Shown here: one piece after another, positions 45,429 to 53,767 of the stretch
Numbering within the stretch: the stretch's first letter is position 1
How the letters are laid out: each line of letters opens with the position of its first letter
Origin: Chitinispirillaceae bacterium
Lineage (GTDB): Bacteria > Fibrobacterota > Chitinivibrionia > Chitinivibrionales > Chitinispirillaceae
DNA length: 64,000 nucleotides
NCBI GenBank assembly: GCA_016930275.1
Contig: JAFGHA010000238.1
Location: 1-64,000 of the forward strand
Direction: 5' to 3'
The notes under the pieces: generated by a model
The model's database searches: none
The model's input: only the letters and a program-made list of their open reading frames with translations
Told to the model about the DNA's origin: nothing
Made by a program: the position numbers and the translations under genes

Positions 45429-45457
45429 ATTGTACCATGGTGTTGCAGCGCGGGCAA
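45429..45457 (-). promoter_or_regulatory. Candidate promoter for fliN
   Basis: On the minus strand TTGCCC and TACAAT are separated by exactly 17 bases, with the -10 element ending about 20 bases before the ATG. A good sigma-70-type match rather than a sigma-28 (flagellar late) one. Confidence 0.5.
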
Positions 45458-45569
45458 GGAGTTTATGGGTGGTAGGCCACACTTCCCAAAGCGGATCAGG
45501 GAGTGTTCACACGGATGTATTTTGTGGAAAGGGTATCGATACTGAAAGAAAAGGAAACAAGAAATACCT

Positions 45570-45953
45570 ATGATACGTATCTACGGTCTCGCCTCACGGC
45601 TCAATCCCGTCAAGCAGGAGTTGTCCGATGTTATCAACAGGTGTATGGTTCAGGCGCTCTCCTTTCCGGACAATAAGCGGGCACACCGGTTTTTCCCGAT
45701 GCAACCGGAGGATTTTTTCTATCCGGAGGGGAGAACCGATGCCTATACAGTTATCGAGATTTCACTCATGGCCGGACGTTCCACCGAAGCCAAGAAAAAA
45801 CTGCTGCATCTGCTTTTCTCTTCTATTGAAAAAGAGATCGGTATAGCTTCTGCTGATATCGAGATAACGATCAACGAGTCTGCCCCGGAGAACTGGGGAT
45901 TCAGGGGAATAACCGGTGATGAGGCAACCCTGAGCTACCGCATTGATGTATAG
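45570..45953 (+). CDS. Tautomerase-superfamily protein
   Basis: 127 residues with the pattern of the YusQ/Tautomerase_2 family: IRIYGLASRLNPVKQELSDVINRC, HRFFPMQPEDFFYPEGR, YTVIEISLMAGRSTEAKKKLLHLL and ENWGFRG. The catalytic N-terminal Pro of 4-oxalocrotonate tautomerases is not at position 2 here (Ile), so enzymatic activity, if present, would differ. 21 bases precede the next GNAT gene; both likely come from one transcript. Confidence 0.85.
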   Translation: MIRIYGLASRLNPVKQELSDVINRCMVQALSFPDNKRAHRFFPMQPEDFFYPEGRTDAYTVIEISLMAGRSTEAKKKLLHLLFSSIEKEIGIASADIEITINESAPENWGFRGITGDEATLSYRIDV

Positions 45954-45974
45954 GCGCCAAGGGAACATCCGGTA

Positions 45975-46445
45975 ATGGAAAACGTTCATATACGACCTCT
46001 GATCGATACCGATTTCGATGGATGTATGGATCTATACCGGTATCTTCATGCAGAGGACGATCCGCCCCCTCCGCCCGAAACACTCCATGCTGTCTGGAAT
46101 GCATTGATCAGTGATCCACAGACGATCTGTCTTGGCGCCTTTACGGGCGAACGGATGGTCGCGGTGTGCAATGCCCAAGTAGTCCGGAATCTGACCCGTG
46201 CTGCACGGCCCTACGCGGTGGTCGAGAATGTGGTGACCCATCCCGATTTTCGTCGTCGAGGTATCGGCAGGGATTTGCTAATGGAACTGATCAGTAGATG
46301 TGACCAGTTTGATTGCTATAAAATCATGCTCATGTCTGCCAGCAGACGGACTGAGGCACATGCATTCTACCGGTCAATCGGATTTGACGACTCGGCAAAA
46401 AGGGCATTTGTCCTGTCACGACGCGATCTGTTGCGGGCACAGTAA
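45975..46445 (+). CDS. GNAT-family N-acetyltransferase
   Basis: 156 residues with the GNAT core: VRNLTRAARPYAVVENVVTHPDFRRRGIGRDLLMELIS contains motif A (the acetyl-CoA-binding RxxGIG). The C-terminal part (LMSASRRTEAHAFYRSIGFDDSAKRAF) gives motif B. Substrate unknown. Convergent with the decarboxylase gene at 46471. Confidence 0.9.
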   Translation: MENVHIRPLIDTDFDGCMDLYRYLHAEDDPPPPPETLHAVWNALISDPQTICLGAFTGERMVAVCNAQVVRNLTRAARPYAVVENVVTHPDFRRRGIGRDLLMELISRCDQFDCYKIMLMSASRRTEAHAFYRSIGFDDSAKRAFVLSRRDLLRAQ

Positions 46446-46470
46446 TGCGATAGGGATTGACGGTTTTTAC

Positions 46471-47832
46471 TCAAGTATCGCCACGGTGTACTACAAGTTT
46501 TTTTGGCAGCACTTCACACCTCACAAGATCCTCAATGTTCTCTGCCCGTCTGATGCACTCGACAGTTCCGTCTTCCATGACCATGACTACTGCCGGGCGG
46601 TAGGTGATGAACTGCATCCACTGGGTGACATTGTAGGCGCCGACCGGGTGCAACACCAGCCGGCTGTTGACCGGCAGCGACGGCAGGTAGACCGATTCCG
46701 CCACGACATCGATATTCATGCACAGCGGTCCATACAGGATGCACGGCTCCGGCGGTGAAACCAGGGCTTTCTCCGGACGGATATCGAGCGTGTACCAGTT
46801 GGTTGTCGGCAGGATATTGATTCCCGCATCAATGAAATATGCCTTGCTTCCGTCGGGTAACTGTTTGTTCGCCGTAATGGTAGTGACGAGATACCCTGCT
46901 TCGTCGACCAGTGCCCTTCCGGTTTCGAGATAGAGTTTCGGGAACTGTTTCGGACGGAGGTGGTGAAGGAGTTTCGTGCAGATGGCGTCTGCATACTCCT
47001 CCACCGGAGGAACCGCGACATCCGGCGGCTGGTAGATTCCTTTCAGACGGTTTCTTGAAGGAAATCCGCCACCGAGGTCAAGATATTCAATGGTGAAATC
47101 GAAGTTGTCTTCGATTTCATGCATGAATGCCACCATTTTTTCGACGGCATTTGCATATCCGGAAGGATCGAGAATGAACGTCCCTATATGGGTATGCAAC
47201 CCGTTGAGCCGGAGCCATTTGCTCATTGCCAGCCGGTTGACGGCCTCCATTGCCTGATGATTATCGAGATTGAAACCGAATTTGAACCATTGCGGATAGA
47301 TCCCGGTGTCCATGTTGAGCCTGATACCGACGGCCACCTGTTTGCCGAGCCGTTCGGCGGTTTTCTCGGCGAGCAGCAGTTCGCTGAAGTTGTCGATATT
47401 GACCATTGCACCATCGGTAAATGCCCGGGTGAGGTCGTCGGCAGTTTTAAAGGGTCCGTTAAAAATGATGTGATTGCCGGGAATACCGAGTCGCACGGCT
47501 TTTTCGTATTCGAACCCTGAAACGACTTCGGCGATTTCACCTTCCTGGTGGAGGACTGCACAGACAGCATCGAGATAGTTGGTCTTGTACGACCATGCAA
47601 AACGGACGTTGGGATACCGTGTGGAAAAAGATCGGTGGAGTTGCCGGTAACGGTTCCGCAGGTCGCGTTCGCTGAACACGAACAGCGGACTGCCAAACTG
47701 TCTGACCATGGCATCCACGGCAACGCCGTCGATATCCTCTCGTGAATTGCGATAGTACGAATTGCCGAATTTGTTCATGGTTCCCACGATCTGCTTTATG
47801 AGCGTAGGTTTCTCGTACGGTTCCTTTACCAT
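46471..47832 (-). CDS. DapDC/LysA-fold PLP-dependent decarboxylase, divergent substrate site
   Basis: 453 residues from the ATG at 47832. Fold type III PLP enzyme: the cofactor lysine is Lys83 in AWSYKTNYLDAV, followed by HIGTF, DLGGGFPSRNRL, LETGRALVDEAGYL and GAYNVTQWM. In LysA and ornithine decarboxylase-type enzymes the substrate motif is CE(S/T)GD; here it is GPLCMNIDVV, so Cys and Asp are kept but the Glu is Met. A true lysA with CETGD is encoded at 54778, so this paralog probably decarboxylates (or racemises) a different amino acid or an acylated or carrier-bound one. Last gene of the UT/M23-TPR-PqqD-ATP-grasp operon, with a 66-base gap upstream. Confidence 0.88.
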   Translation of the reverse strand: MVKEPYEKPTLIKQIVGTMNKFGNSYYRNSREDIDGVAVDAMVRQFGSPLFVFSERDLRNRYRQLHRSFSTRYPNVRFAWSYKTNYLDAVCAVLHQEGEIAEVVSGFEYEKAVRLGIPGNHIIFNGPFKTADDLTRAFTDGAMVNIDNFSELLLAEKTAERLGKQVAVGIRLNMDTGIYPQWFKFGFNLDNHQAMEAVNRLAMSKWLRLNGLHTHIGTFILDPSGYANAVEKMVAFMHEIEDNFDFTIEYLDLGGGFPSRNRLKGIYQPPDVAVPPVEEYADAICTKLLHHLRPKQFPKLYLETGRALVDEAGYLVTTITANKQLPDGSKAYFIDAGINILPTTNWYTLDIRPEKALVSPPEPCILYGPLCMNIDVVAESVYLPSLPVNSRLVLHPVGAYNVTQWMQFITYRPAVVMVMEDGTVECIRRAENIEDLVRCEVLPKKLVVHRGDT

Positions 47833-47898
47833 ATCTGGCTCCTTTTGGCATACCCCTGCTCCGGTGACCCGGATTGTTCGGTTTATTGTTTGCAAAGT

Positions 47899-49008
47899 TT
47901 AGTTGGAAGTGATTGGTACGGTTTCCCGGTAGTGACTGACACCATGCTCGCGCTTGCCGTGCTTCCCGCCTGCCAGTTCGGCCGAGGTCGTGATGGCGGC
48001 AAGCCTGCCGATATCCAGCACAAGTTCATCGGTGTACCGCATGAGAATTTTTCCCGCCTCGTAATCGGAATGCGTTTCATACGGCTCCCCGAGTACCGCC
48101 TGAACGAGTCGCAACGGCAGGTTGATGCCGCAGCCGGTCGCCATGAAAACCCAGGCGGGGAATCGGGGATTGATTTCGATGAGGTAATAGATACCGGTTT
48201 TATGTTCGCGGATGAGTTCCAGTTCGTAGCCTCCGCGCCAGTTGAGTGCGCCGACGAATGTTTCGGCGATCGCGAAGATCTCACCGTTGGAAATGCTGAC
48301 GTTGGTCCAGATCTTGCCGAGCCTGGTGATCAACATTTTTTTGATGGCGCAATGCCCCATGTCGCCCCCGGAACCGTCGCCCAGACCGATGCAGTTGTAT
48401 TCCTCTCCGGAAATGAATTTCTGGGCAATGATCGGCAGCCCCCATTTGGCGGCATAATGATGAAACTCCGCCAGCGCCTGGGCCCTGGTGGTGACCACGG
48501 TAGCCTCGTAAAAGGGACCCTTGATGAGCAGGGGAAAACCGAGCTGCGCAATGGCGCCGTCGATTTCCGCACCGGAGGTGAGCACGAACGTTGGTGGGGT
48601 GAAAAGACCTGTTTTGTGCGCCAGATCGTCGAGCCGGTCCTTCCCCCGAGCCCTGAATGCGGCCATCGATGGCAGGAACGTCCGTATTCCCATTTCCGCA
48701 AGCTGCGATTCAATTGTTATATACAGCGGCAACTCGGCGTCGAGCGCCGGGATGATGACATCGACCTGTTCCCGTTCATGGATATACCGGATGCGCTCCA
48801 GATAAGAGGAGGGATCGATCGACGGGTAGGGAAGAATGTACGATTTGTCAATAATCCAGTCCATGTAGATGCCGGGTTCCATCGTATCGTAGGCAAGGCC
48901 GATAATCCGGACGTCAAGGCCTGACTCCCTGAGGCTTCGGGCGATTCCGGTTCCCGGCCCGGGGTTGTCGGTGGCATTGATACCGCTCACTGCAATGGTG
49001 TAACGCAT
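47899..49008 (-). CDS. ATP-grasp ligase in the PqqD locus
   Basis: 369 residues from the ATG at 49008 (AGGAG four bases upstream). N-terminal Rossmann-like domain (IAVSGINATDNPGPGTGIARSL, VDVIIPALDAELPLYI), then an ATP-grasp domain: FPLLIKGPFYEATVV (ATP lysine), AQKFISGEEYNC, YLIEINPRFPAWVFMATG with the E-x-N metal ligands. It most resembles the CarB/D-Ala-D-Ala-ligase side of the superfamily, which couples ATP hydrolysis to carboxyl-amine or carboxyl-thiol bond formation. Sits between a PqqD-like carrier and a PLP decarboxylase, 31 and 66 bases away. Substrates unknown. Confidence 0.9.
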   Translation of the reverse strand: MRYTIAVSGINATDNPGPGTGIARSLRESGLDVRIIGLAYDTMEPGIYMDWIIDKSYILPYPSIDPSSYLERIRYIHEREQVDVIIPALDAELPLYITIESQLAEMGIRTFLPSMAAFRARGKDRLDDLAHKTGLFTPPTFVLTSGAEIDGAIAQLGFPLLIKGPFYEATVVTTRAQALAEFHHYAAKWGLPIIAQKFISGEEYNCIGLGDGSGGDMGHCAIKKMLITRLGKIWTNVSISNGEIFAIAETFVGALNWRGGYELELIREHKTGIYYLIEINPRFPAWVFMATGCGINLPLRLVQAVLGEPYETHSDYEAGKILMRYTDELVLDIGRLAAITTSAELAGGKHGKREHGVSHYRETVPITSN

Positions 49009-49039
49009 GGGTGCTCCTCTGATAGTTCGTTGTCGATCA

Positions 49040-49282
49040 TCAGACCAGTGAATAGTTCTGCAGTGTATCGACCATTTGAAGTATGTCCTGTTCACACGTC
49101 TCGGGGTGCACCTCGAAACGTTCGATCATTCCGGTGGTGATCATGCTGACGGAATCACCCTCTTTTAACCGTGAAATAATGAACTGCCCGGTTTTGTTGG
49201 TGGTATAGCTGTGGCCGCTGTACGGGTCGAAAATGAATCCGCTTTCAGAAATCGCCAGGGTTCGCAGACGGTTGGTGTCCAT
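49040..49282 (-). CDS. PqqD-like carrier/chaperone protein
   Basis: 80 residues. The pattern ISESGFIFDPYSGHSYTTNKTGQFIISRLKEGDSV...VHPETCEQDILQMVDTL is that of the PqqD family (RiPP recognition element fold): FxFDPxxGxSYxxNxTG, Leu-Glu-Gly turn, then DIxxxVxxL. Stand-alone PqqD-type proteins bind leader peptides for a modifying enzyme. It is followed by an ATP-grasp gene 31 bases on. No radical SAM gene is in the operon, so this is not a PQQ locus. No clear short precursor peptide gene was seen beside it. Confidence 0.85.
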   Translation of the reverse strand: MDTNRLRTLAISESGFIFDPYSGHSYTTNKTGQFIISRLKEGDSVSMITTGMIERFEVHPETCEQDILQMVDTLQNYSLV

Positions 49283-49319
49283 AAAGTCTCCTTTGACAAT
49301 GTTCGTCGGTTGTGGGGCG

Positions 49320-49994
49320 TTATTTGCTGCGTTTCTTCGTTCGCTTTGAACCGCCCGTGCATAACGGCAGATAGCGGTTCGCCGTTTTATTTTCAGGATC
49401 CAGAATGATGCAGCTGAGGAACAGCTCCCGGGCCTCGTCGAATTTTTTCACGGTAAAGAGCGTTTCCCCGAGGGTGACGAGAAACGTCACCGAAGTGGGC
49501 AGTACCGCGAGCATTTTCCTGCTCACTTCTTCGGAAAGCCGGTATTTCCCGTTGAACATCAGTGAACGGGCGTACCAGTAGTTCGCGATGGTGTTGTAGT
49601 AATCGATTTTAACTGCCTTGAGTGCCTCTTTTTCAACGCTCGGCCAGTCGCGCTGCGCCGCGAAGACAATGGTTATGCTGTTGATGATCTCGAGCGAGGA
49701 AGGATAGATCAGTTGTGCCTTTCGGTAGCAGGCGAGCGCATCGGTGAAACTGCTGTCGCAGTAGGAAAGCCAGCCGCAGCGGTAATTGACCGTGTACCCC
49801 GATGGGTACGCCGTCAGGACCGGACTGAGCGCGCGCAGCGCTCCTGCGTAATCATGCTTCCTTTCACAGGCATAGGAATCGTAATATGCCTGCTTGATCT
49901 GTTCATGCTGCAGCGGCTGCGACGGCGCTGCAAAGGAACAGGGCAGTAACAAAAACGGCAGACAATACGGCAGTATGTTACGCATGAGGCGCAT
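49320..49994 (-). CDS. Exported TPR protein in the UT/M23 operon
   Basis: The ATG at 49994 is chosen; the track ORF adds 60 residues that run antisense-free through the upstream gene and lack a signal. From 49994 (MRLMRNILPYCLPFLLLPCSFAAPS) there is a proper signal peptide and 224 residues of TPR-like helices (QAYYDSYACERKHDYAGALRALSPVLTAYP, ALACYRKAQLIYP, VTLGETLFTVKKFDEARELFLSCIIL). It overlaps the stop of the UT/M23 gene by 17 bases. Predicted periplasmic scaffold. Confidence 0.8.
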   Translation of the reverse strand: MRLMRNILPYCLPFLLLPCSFAAPSQPLQHEQIKQAYYDSYACERKHDYAGALRALSPVLTAYPSGYTVNYRCGWLSYCDSSFTDALACYRKAQLIYPSSLEIINSITIVFAAQRDWPSVEKEALKAVKIDYYNTIANYWYARSLMFNGKYRLSEEVSRKMLAVLPTSVTFLVTLGETLFTVKKFDEARELFLSCIILDPENKTANRYLPLCTGGSKRTKKRSK

Positions 49995-52230
49995 TTTCCT
50001 TTTCCGGTTCACTGATGAGGGTGACCACCATGGATCCCGGTTTGGCGTGAGGCCGGTGACCGGTACGATGTTCACTTCGGGACGACGCATCGGCGTCGTG
50101 AACGGCAGCGGCAGGTACCACCGGTTCGTATTTCGACGCCCGGACCTTTTCACGCCGGAGTTCATGATGCTCATTCCCGGATGTCACCGTCACGCAAAAG
50201 ATTCCTTTCATCTCGTCGAATTCGGCGGTTGTCGTCATGAATCCGGTTCCGGTCAGTGACCGTACGGTTATCGTACCGTTAATACGGGTTTCATCGCTCA
50301 GGCGGTAGGTACCGGCGGCATTGAATGCCCGGTGGTTGAATGATTTCAGGAAGGTGTACAGCGTGCCGTGCCGGTCTATGAGTGCGGCGTTGACCGAGTC
50401 GGTCCAGATGATGTTTTCACTGCAGAGGGGAAGTGATGGAAGCGCCAGGAAAAAGAGGCGCAGCGGTGAGGTGCGACTCCCCTCGAAACGGTAAAACCTG
50501 AATACGCCGTCGAAATTCGAGAAAAACAGCCGGCTGTTTGTTGTACGATCAAGAAAATGATAGCTTCCGTCGGACGACATGGCAATCGTGCATTCGAACG
50601 ATCGCCTGACGGTGTTTTTCCGACAATACCGGTAGGAGTAGACGAACGTGTCGTCGAGCATCAGCTGCAGGCGTCGTTCAAGAAACCGTGACGGCGAGGC
50701 GGGCCGGACACGTTGCCCCCGATGGAAGGGGTGCGGCGTGAGCAGGTATTCGCTGTCGATGACTGCCGATGAAAAGAAAAACGGTACTGCGGGTGCTCCT
50801 GCATACGCGGCATACTGGCACTGAAAGTGGACGTGCGGTTGCGGTGAATATCCTGAATTGCCGCAGAGCGCCACCCTGGTGCCGACGGAAACCTGATCGT
50901 TGACATTAACGCATACCGACCCGCGCATGCAGTGAGACAGTTCCACATAGTACCCGAACGGACTGTGGATGATCACGTAGTTGCCCCAGTTATTCACCTG
51001 GTCAACAGTGCCGGGAGGGTTATCGGCGCAGTCATTGCACAGTGCAACCACCGTTCCCGAAACCGGTGCGAAAAGCGGTTTGCCGTAACAGTAATAGTCG
51101 TCAAGGGAGTTACCGTCGTTGATGAACGTCGTGCCGTTACGGTCTTCGATGACGAAATCGATTGCATCGATCCAGTTGCCTTTGTGGGTCCACGAGTCAT
51201 CGAACGACTGGTAGACCGCCCAGGTACCCAGAAAGGGCAGACGGGGTTGCGGTACCGAATGACTGAAACGGGCGGAGTAGTTGCAATGGTGTTCGAGATC
51301 CTGCTCGGGCGTTTCGAGAAAAGCGTGATTGAGCAGCGGACTCCGGTTGATGCGCAGTGAATAAAGGATGGTAAGGGTGACGACCGTAAACGGGAGTGTG
51401 AACACCGGAATGTGGTGTGTTGACCAGAATTCTGCACCGGCATCGACGATGATGACGGAGATCAGGACATTGATAAGTGCGATTACGTAGCTCCGTGGCG
51501 ACGGAATGAGGAAATACCCGCCCAGGGCGACGGCAATGAGAATGAAATTGAACGAGAAGGTAGTGGTAAATGCACTGTAATAGGAACCCTTCAGCAGCCA
51601 CAGGAACAGGGTACCGCAGTAGTAGCCGGCCGCCACAAGAAACAGCATGATTCGCGAGTGCCAGGCGATGACGGCGAGTATGCAGAGGCCAACCACGTCG
51701 CAGGGCAGAAACACGAGTATCCCGAGATTTTTAAGCAGGCCGGAAAACCAGAGCGGTAATCCCGGAATGGTGAGCAGGGACAACGGGTGTACCGTATTGA
51801 TCGGCAGATTGGAGTACGAGACCGATGCCAGAAAGAGCAGCGTTGCGATAATGGTGAACGGCAGGTTGAGTACCGGAAGATGCAGGAAGTGGTGAAAGAA
51901 CACTGACATCGCGTACCCGATGAATACGGTAAAGCTCGATGCGACCAGCGTGAGCAGTACTGAAAGTGGCGATAACGAATACATATAGCCGATACAGAGA
52001 CCGACCAGCAGGGAGTTGTAGGTATAGAAACCGCTGACCATCTGACGGCGCGAGAGTCCGATGAGCTTTCCGCAGTACAGCGCAGTCGTATAGGCGATAA
52101 GTGCATGGCCCCCGATCGACGGATTGCTGCACGCGCACAAGAGCAGCATTATTCCCACCACGCGGTTGCGTATCAGGGCGAGAAACGAGAAGCTTGTTAA
52201 CAGGTTCCCGACATAATTTCCGGTTTTCAT
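49978..52230 (-). CDS. Urea-transporter domain fused to an M23-type peptidase domain
   Basis: 750 residues. Residues 1-295 have about ten hydrophobic segments and two copies of the urea-transporter half-repeat motif, PVLNLPFT (119-126) and PVFTLPFT (275-282), as in the UT family. After a linker, residues about 335-475 are M23-like: FAPVSGTVVALCND, WGNYVIIHSPFGYYVELSH (His433), GNSGYSPQPHVHFQ (His466, His468). The first zinc ligand (HxxxD) is not in the usual place: the segment is GNWIDAIDF, with Ile at the His position, so the peptidase may be inactive or use His349. A beta-rich C-terminal domain of about 270 residues follows. AAAGG precedes the ATG. First gene of the operon. Confidence 0.85.
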   Translation of the reverse strand: MKTGNYVGNLLTSFSFLALIRNRVVGIMLLLCACSNPSIGGHALIAYTTALYCGKLIGLSRRQMVSGFYTYNSLLVGLCIGYMYSLSPLSVLLTLVASSFTVFIGYAMSVFFHHFLHLPVLNLPFTIIATLLFLASVSYSNLPINTVHPLSLLTIPGLPLWFSGLLKNLGILVFLPCDVVGLCILAVIAWHSRIMLFLVAAGYYCGTLFLWLLKGSYYSAFTTTFSFNFILIAVALGGYFLIPSPRSYVIALINVLISVIIVDAGAEFWSTHHIPVFTLPFTVVTLTILYSLRINRSPLLNHAFLETPEQDLEHHCNYSARFSHSVPQPRLPFLGTWAVYQSFDDSWTHKGNWIDAIDFVIEDRNGTTFINDGNSLDDYYCYGKPLFAPVSGTVVALCNDCADNPPGTVDQVNNWGNYVIIHSPFGYYVELSHCMRGSVCVNVNDQVSVGTRVALCGNSGYSPQPHVHFQCQYAAYAGAPAVPFFFSSAVIDSEYLLTPHPFHRGQRVRPASPSRFLERRLQLMLDDTFVYSYRYCRKNTVRRSFECTIAMSSDGSYHFLDRTTNSRLFFSNFDGVFRFYRFEGSRTSPLRLFFLALPSLPLCSENIIWTDSVNAALIDRHGTLYTFLKSFNHRAFNAAGTYRLSDETRINGTITVRSLTGTGFMTTTAEFDEMKGIFCVTVTSGNEHHELRREKVRASKYEPVVPAAAVHDADASSRSEHRTGHRPHAKPGSMVVTLISEPEKENAPHA

Positions 52231-52636
52231 CCTGAGCCTTTACGTTTGCACTAGCCGGCATCTGCCTTTTCAAGTTGCCGTTTTTTCTTTACTGGGAACT
52301 GCAGGTATTCCGTCCAGGTTGCTACGGCAGGGTATCGCTGTTCCTGATGTTCTGTAAAGATACGAACACCGGTTCTGAAATGACCTGTTTTTCCCGGCAA
52401 CAGACGGAACCTTTGTTCTCTGCAGCGAACATGTTCCTTTTTATTCATGTTTCGCAGACAGGTGAACCGCTCCAGCCGGTCAGCCGGAAACGGTATACGG
52501 ACATCCGGACGGCGCAATGAAGCGGTTACGTTATTTCGGAGGAGATTCCCGGCCGGGGCACGGCCGTATCTGAACCGGCGAGAGGGGGGGGGGGTAGAAA
52601 ATCGTCTGCAGCTTCGGCACCAGATCACCGAACCGG
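52231..52636. other. Intergenic region between LRR lipoprotein and UT/M23 gene
   Basis: About 400 bases; it must hold the promoter of the UT/M23 operon if that operon is not read through from the lipoprotein. An 11-base poly-G tract lies in it (52584-52594). The track ORF at 52251-52694 runs through it, but it has no ribosome binding site and I could not recognise it as a protein. Nothing else seen. Confidence 0.5.
52584..52594. repeat. Poly-G tract (11 G on plus strand)
   Basis: Uninterrupted G11, 43 bases beyond the stop of the LRR lipoprotein gene and 354 bases before the start of the UT/M23 gene. Homopolymers of this length are unusual in this window and prone to slippage. Confidence 0.8.
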
Positions 52637-53767
52637 TTACTGCGGCGGACATCGCTGAGTGGTACTCCAGCCGGGATTGTACCGGTCGAGCCATTCTGCA
52701 GTCGGCTCACCGATGGCGCAGAGCATGTTTCCTGAAACGTCAAGGTATTCGAGCGCCAGGGAGGCGAATGGTTCCGGCAGCGACTGGAGCATATTCCAGG
52801 AGATGTCAAGTTTTTTCAGAGGCTGCGACATTCCGATCGGGGCGATGATCGTCCGAAGGCTGTTGCTGTCGGCAATCAGTTCTTCAAGAAGGGGGAGACG
52901 GTCGATGCCGAACGGGAGATCGACAAGACCGTTGTTGCCCACGTCAATGACACGCAACCGGGAGAGTCTGCCGACAGATTGCGGCAGTATCGAGAGGTTG
53001 CGCGATCGGAGGTGGAGTTCCACGATGTGCTCTTCTCCGATAACCACCACCGATTCAGGGGGTAGTGACTGCAGTCCGTTTGAATCGAGAATCGCCCTTA
53101 CCTCCTGCAGTTCACAGGCGAGACTGTCACAGGCCTGGAGAACACGGGGCTCCGTCTCCATATCGTGTCGTCCCGGGCGCACATAGACCATTGTGTCGAC
53201 ATCACGATACTCGGCTCCGTAAGCAGGCAGTCGCAACCAGCACCATCCGGAGGGAACCCTCAGGCTGAAATGACCATTGGAGTCGATTTCGGCGCTTCTT
53301 TCGAGTCCGATTACCTGTACGCGTCGATCACTCCCGTCGGGCAGGAAGGTATTGCCCTCGATCACCGCCATCGGATAGACGGTAACAGGTGGCAGTATCG
53401 TCAGGGTATCGAGCGGGGTAACGGTGCAGCGGGTCAACTGTCCCGAAGAGTCCGGAGCAAGACATTCAATGATATACCGGCCGGGCGGTACGCTGTCAAA
53501 ATGAAACAGACCGGAACAATTGGTAGTCACATCGCGTGAATAGACGGCACTTAGTTCATTGCCCGCAACATAATCAAAAGGACGAATCCGGATCAGTCCT
53601 CTCGCAACAGGATCGAGAAGCGTATCGAACACACTGCCTGCTACCGTACAATAACCCACATCGGTACCGGAGGCGCCTCCTGCGGTTTCAACGGGAGAAG
53701 TACACCCCCATGGTCCAACCAGAAGAAAAAGGACGGCTGCTGTAAGTAGATACGTACGGTTATTCAT
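52637..53767 (-). CDS. Lipoprotein with carboxypeptidase-regulatory-like and LRR domains
   Basis: 376 residues. The signal MNNRTYLLTAAVLFLLVGPWGC has a lipobox-like end (Cys22). Two regulatory-like beta domains follow (GSVFDTLLDPVARGLIRIRP, GLFHFDSVPPGRYIIE, NTFLPDGSDRRVQVIG), then four or five leucine-rich repeats from about residue 255 (LHLRSRNLSILPQSVGRL, RLRVIDVGNNGLVDLPFGI, LKKLDISWNMLQSLPEPF). Surface recognition or adhesion is a reasonable inference. It overlaps the TIGR02147 gene by 8 bases; pairing of that family with variable lipoproteins is known in Fibrobacter. Confidence 0.85.
   Translation of the reverse strand: MNNRTYLLTAAVLFLLVGPWGCTSPVETAGGASGTDVGYCTVAGSVFDTLLDPVARGLIRIRPFDYVAGNELSAVYSRDVTTNCSGLFHFDSVPPGRYIIECLAPDSSGQLTRCTVTPLDTLTILPPVTVYPMAVIEGNTFLPDGSDRRVQVIGLERSAEIDSNGHFSLRVPSGWCWLRLPAYGAEYRDVDTMVYVRPGRHDMETEPRVLQACDSLACELQEVRAILDSNGLQSLPPESVVVIGEEHIVELHLRSRNLSILPQSVGRLSRLRVIDVGNNGLVDLPFGIDRLPLLEELIADSNSLRTIIAPIGMSQPLKKLDISWNMLQSLPEPFASLALEYLDVSGNMLCAIGEPTAEWLDRYNPGWSTTQRCPPQ

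Noticed and set aside
52251-52694. 147-aa minus-strand ORF between the LRR lipoprotein and UT/M23 genes
   Set aside because: It crosses the poly-G tract and overlaps the lipoprotein end. The internal ATG at about 52448 has no Shine-Dalgarno, and the sequence is basic and unfamiliar. It might be real, but support is too weak.
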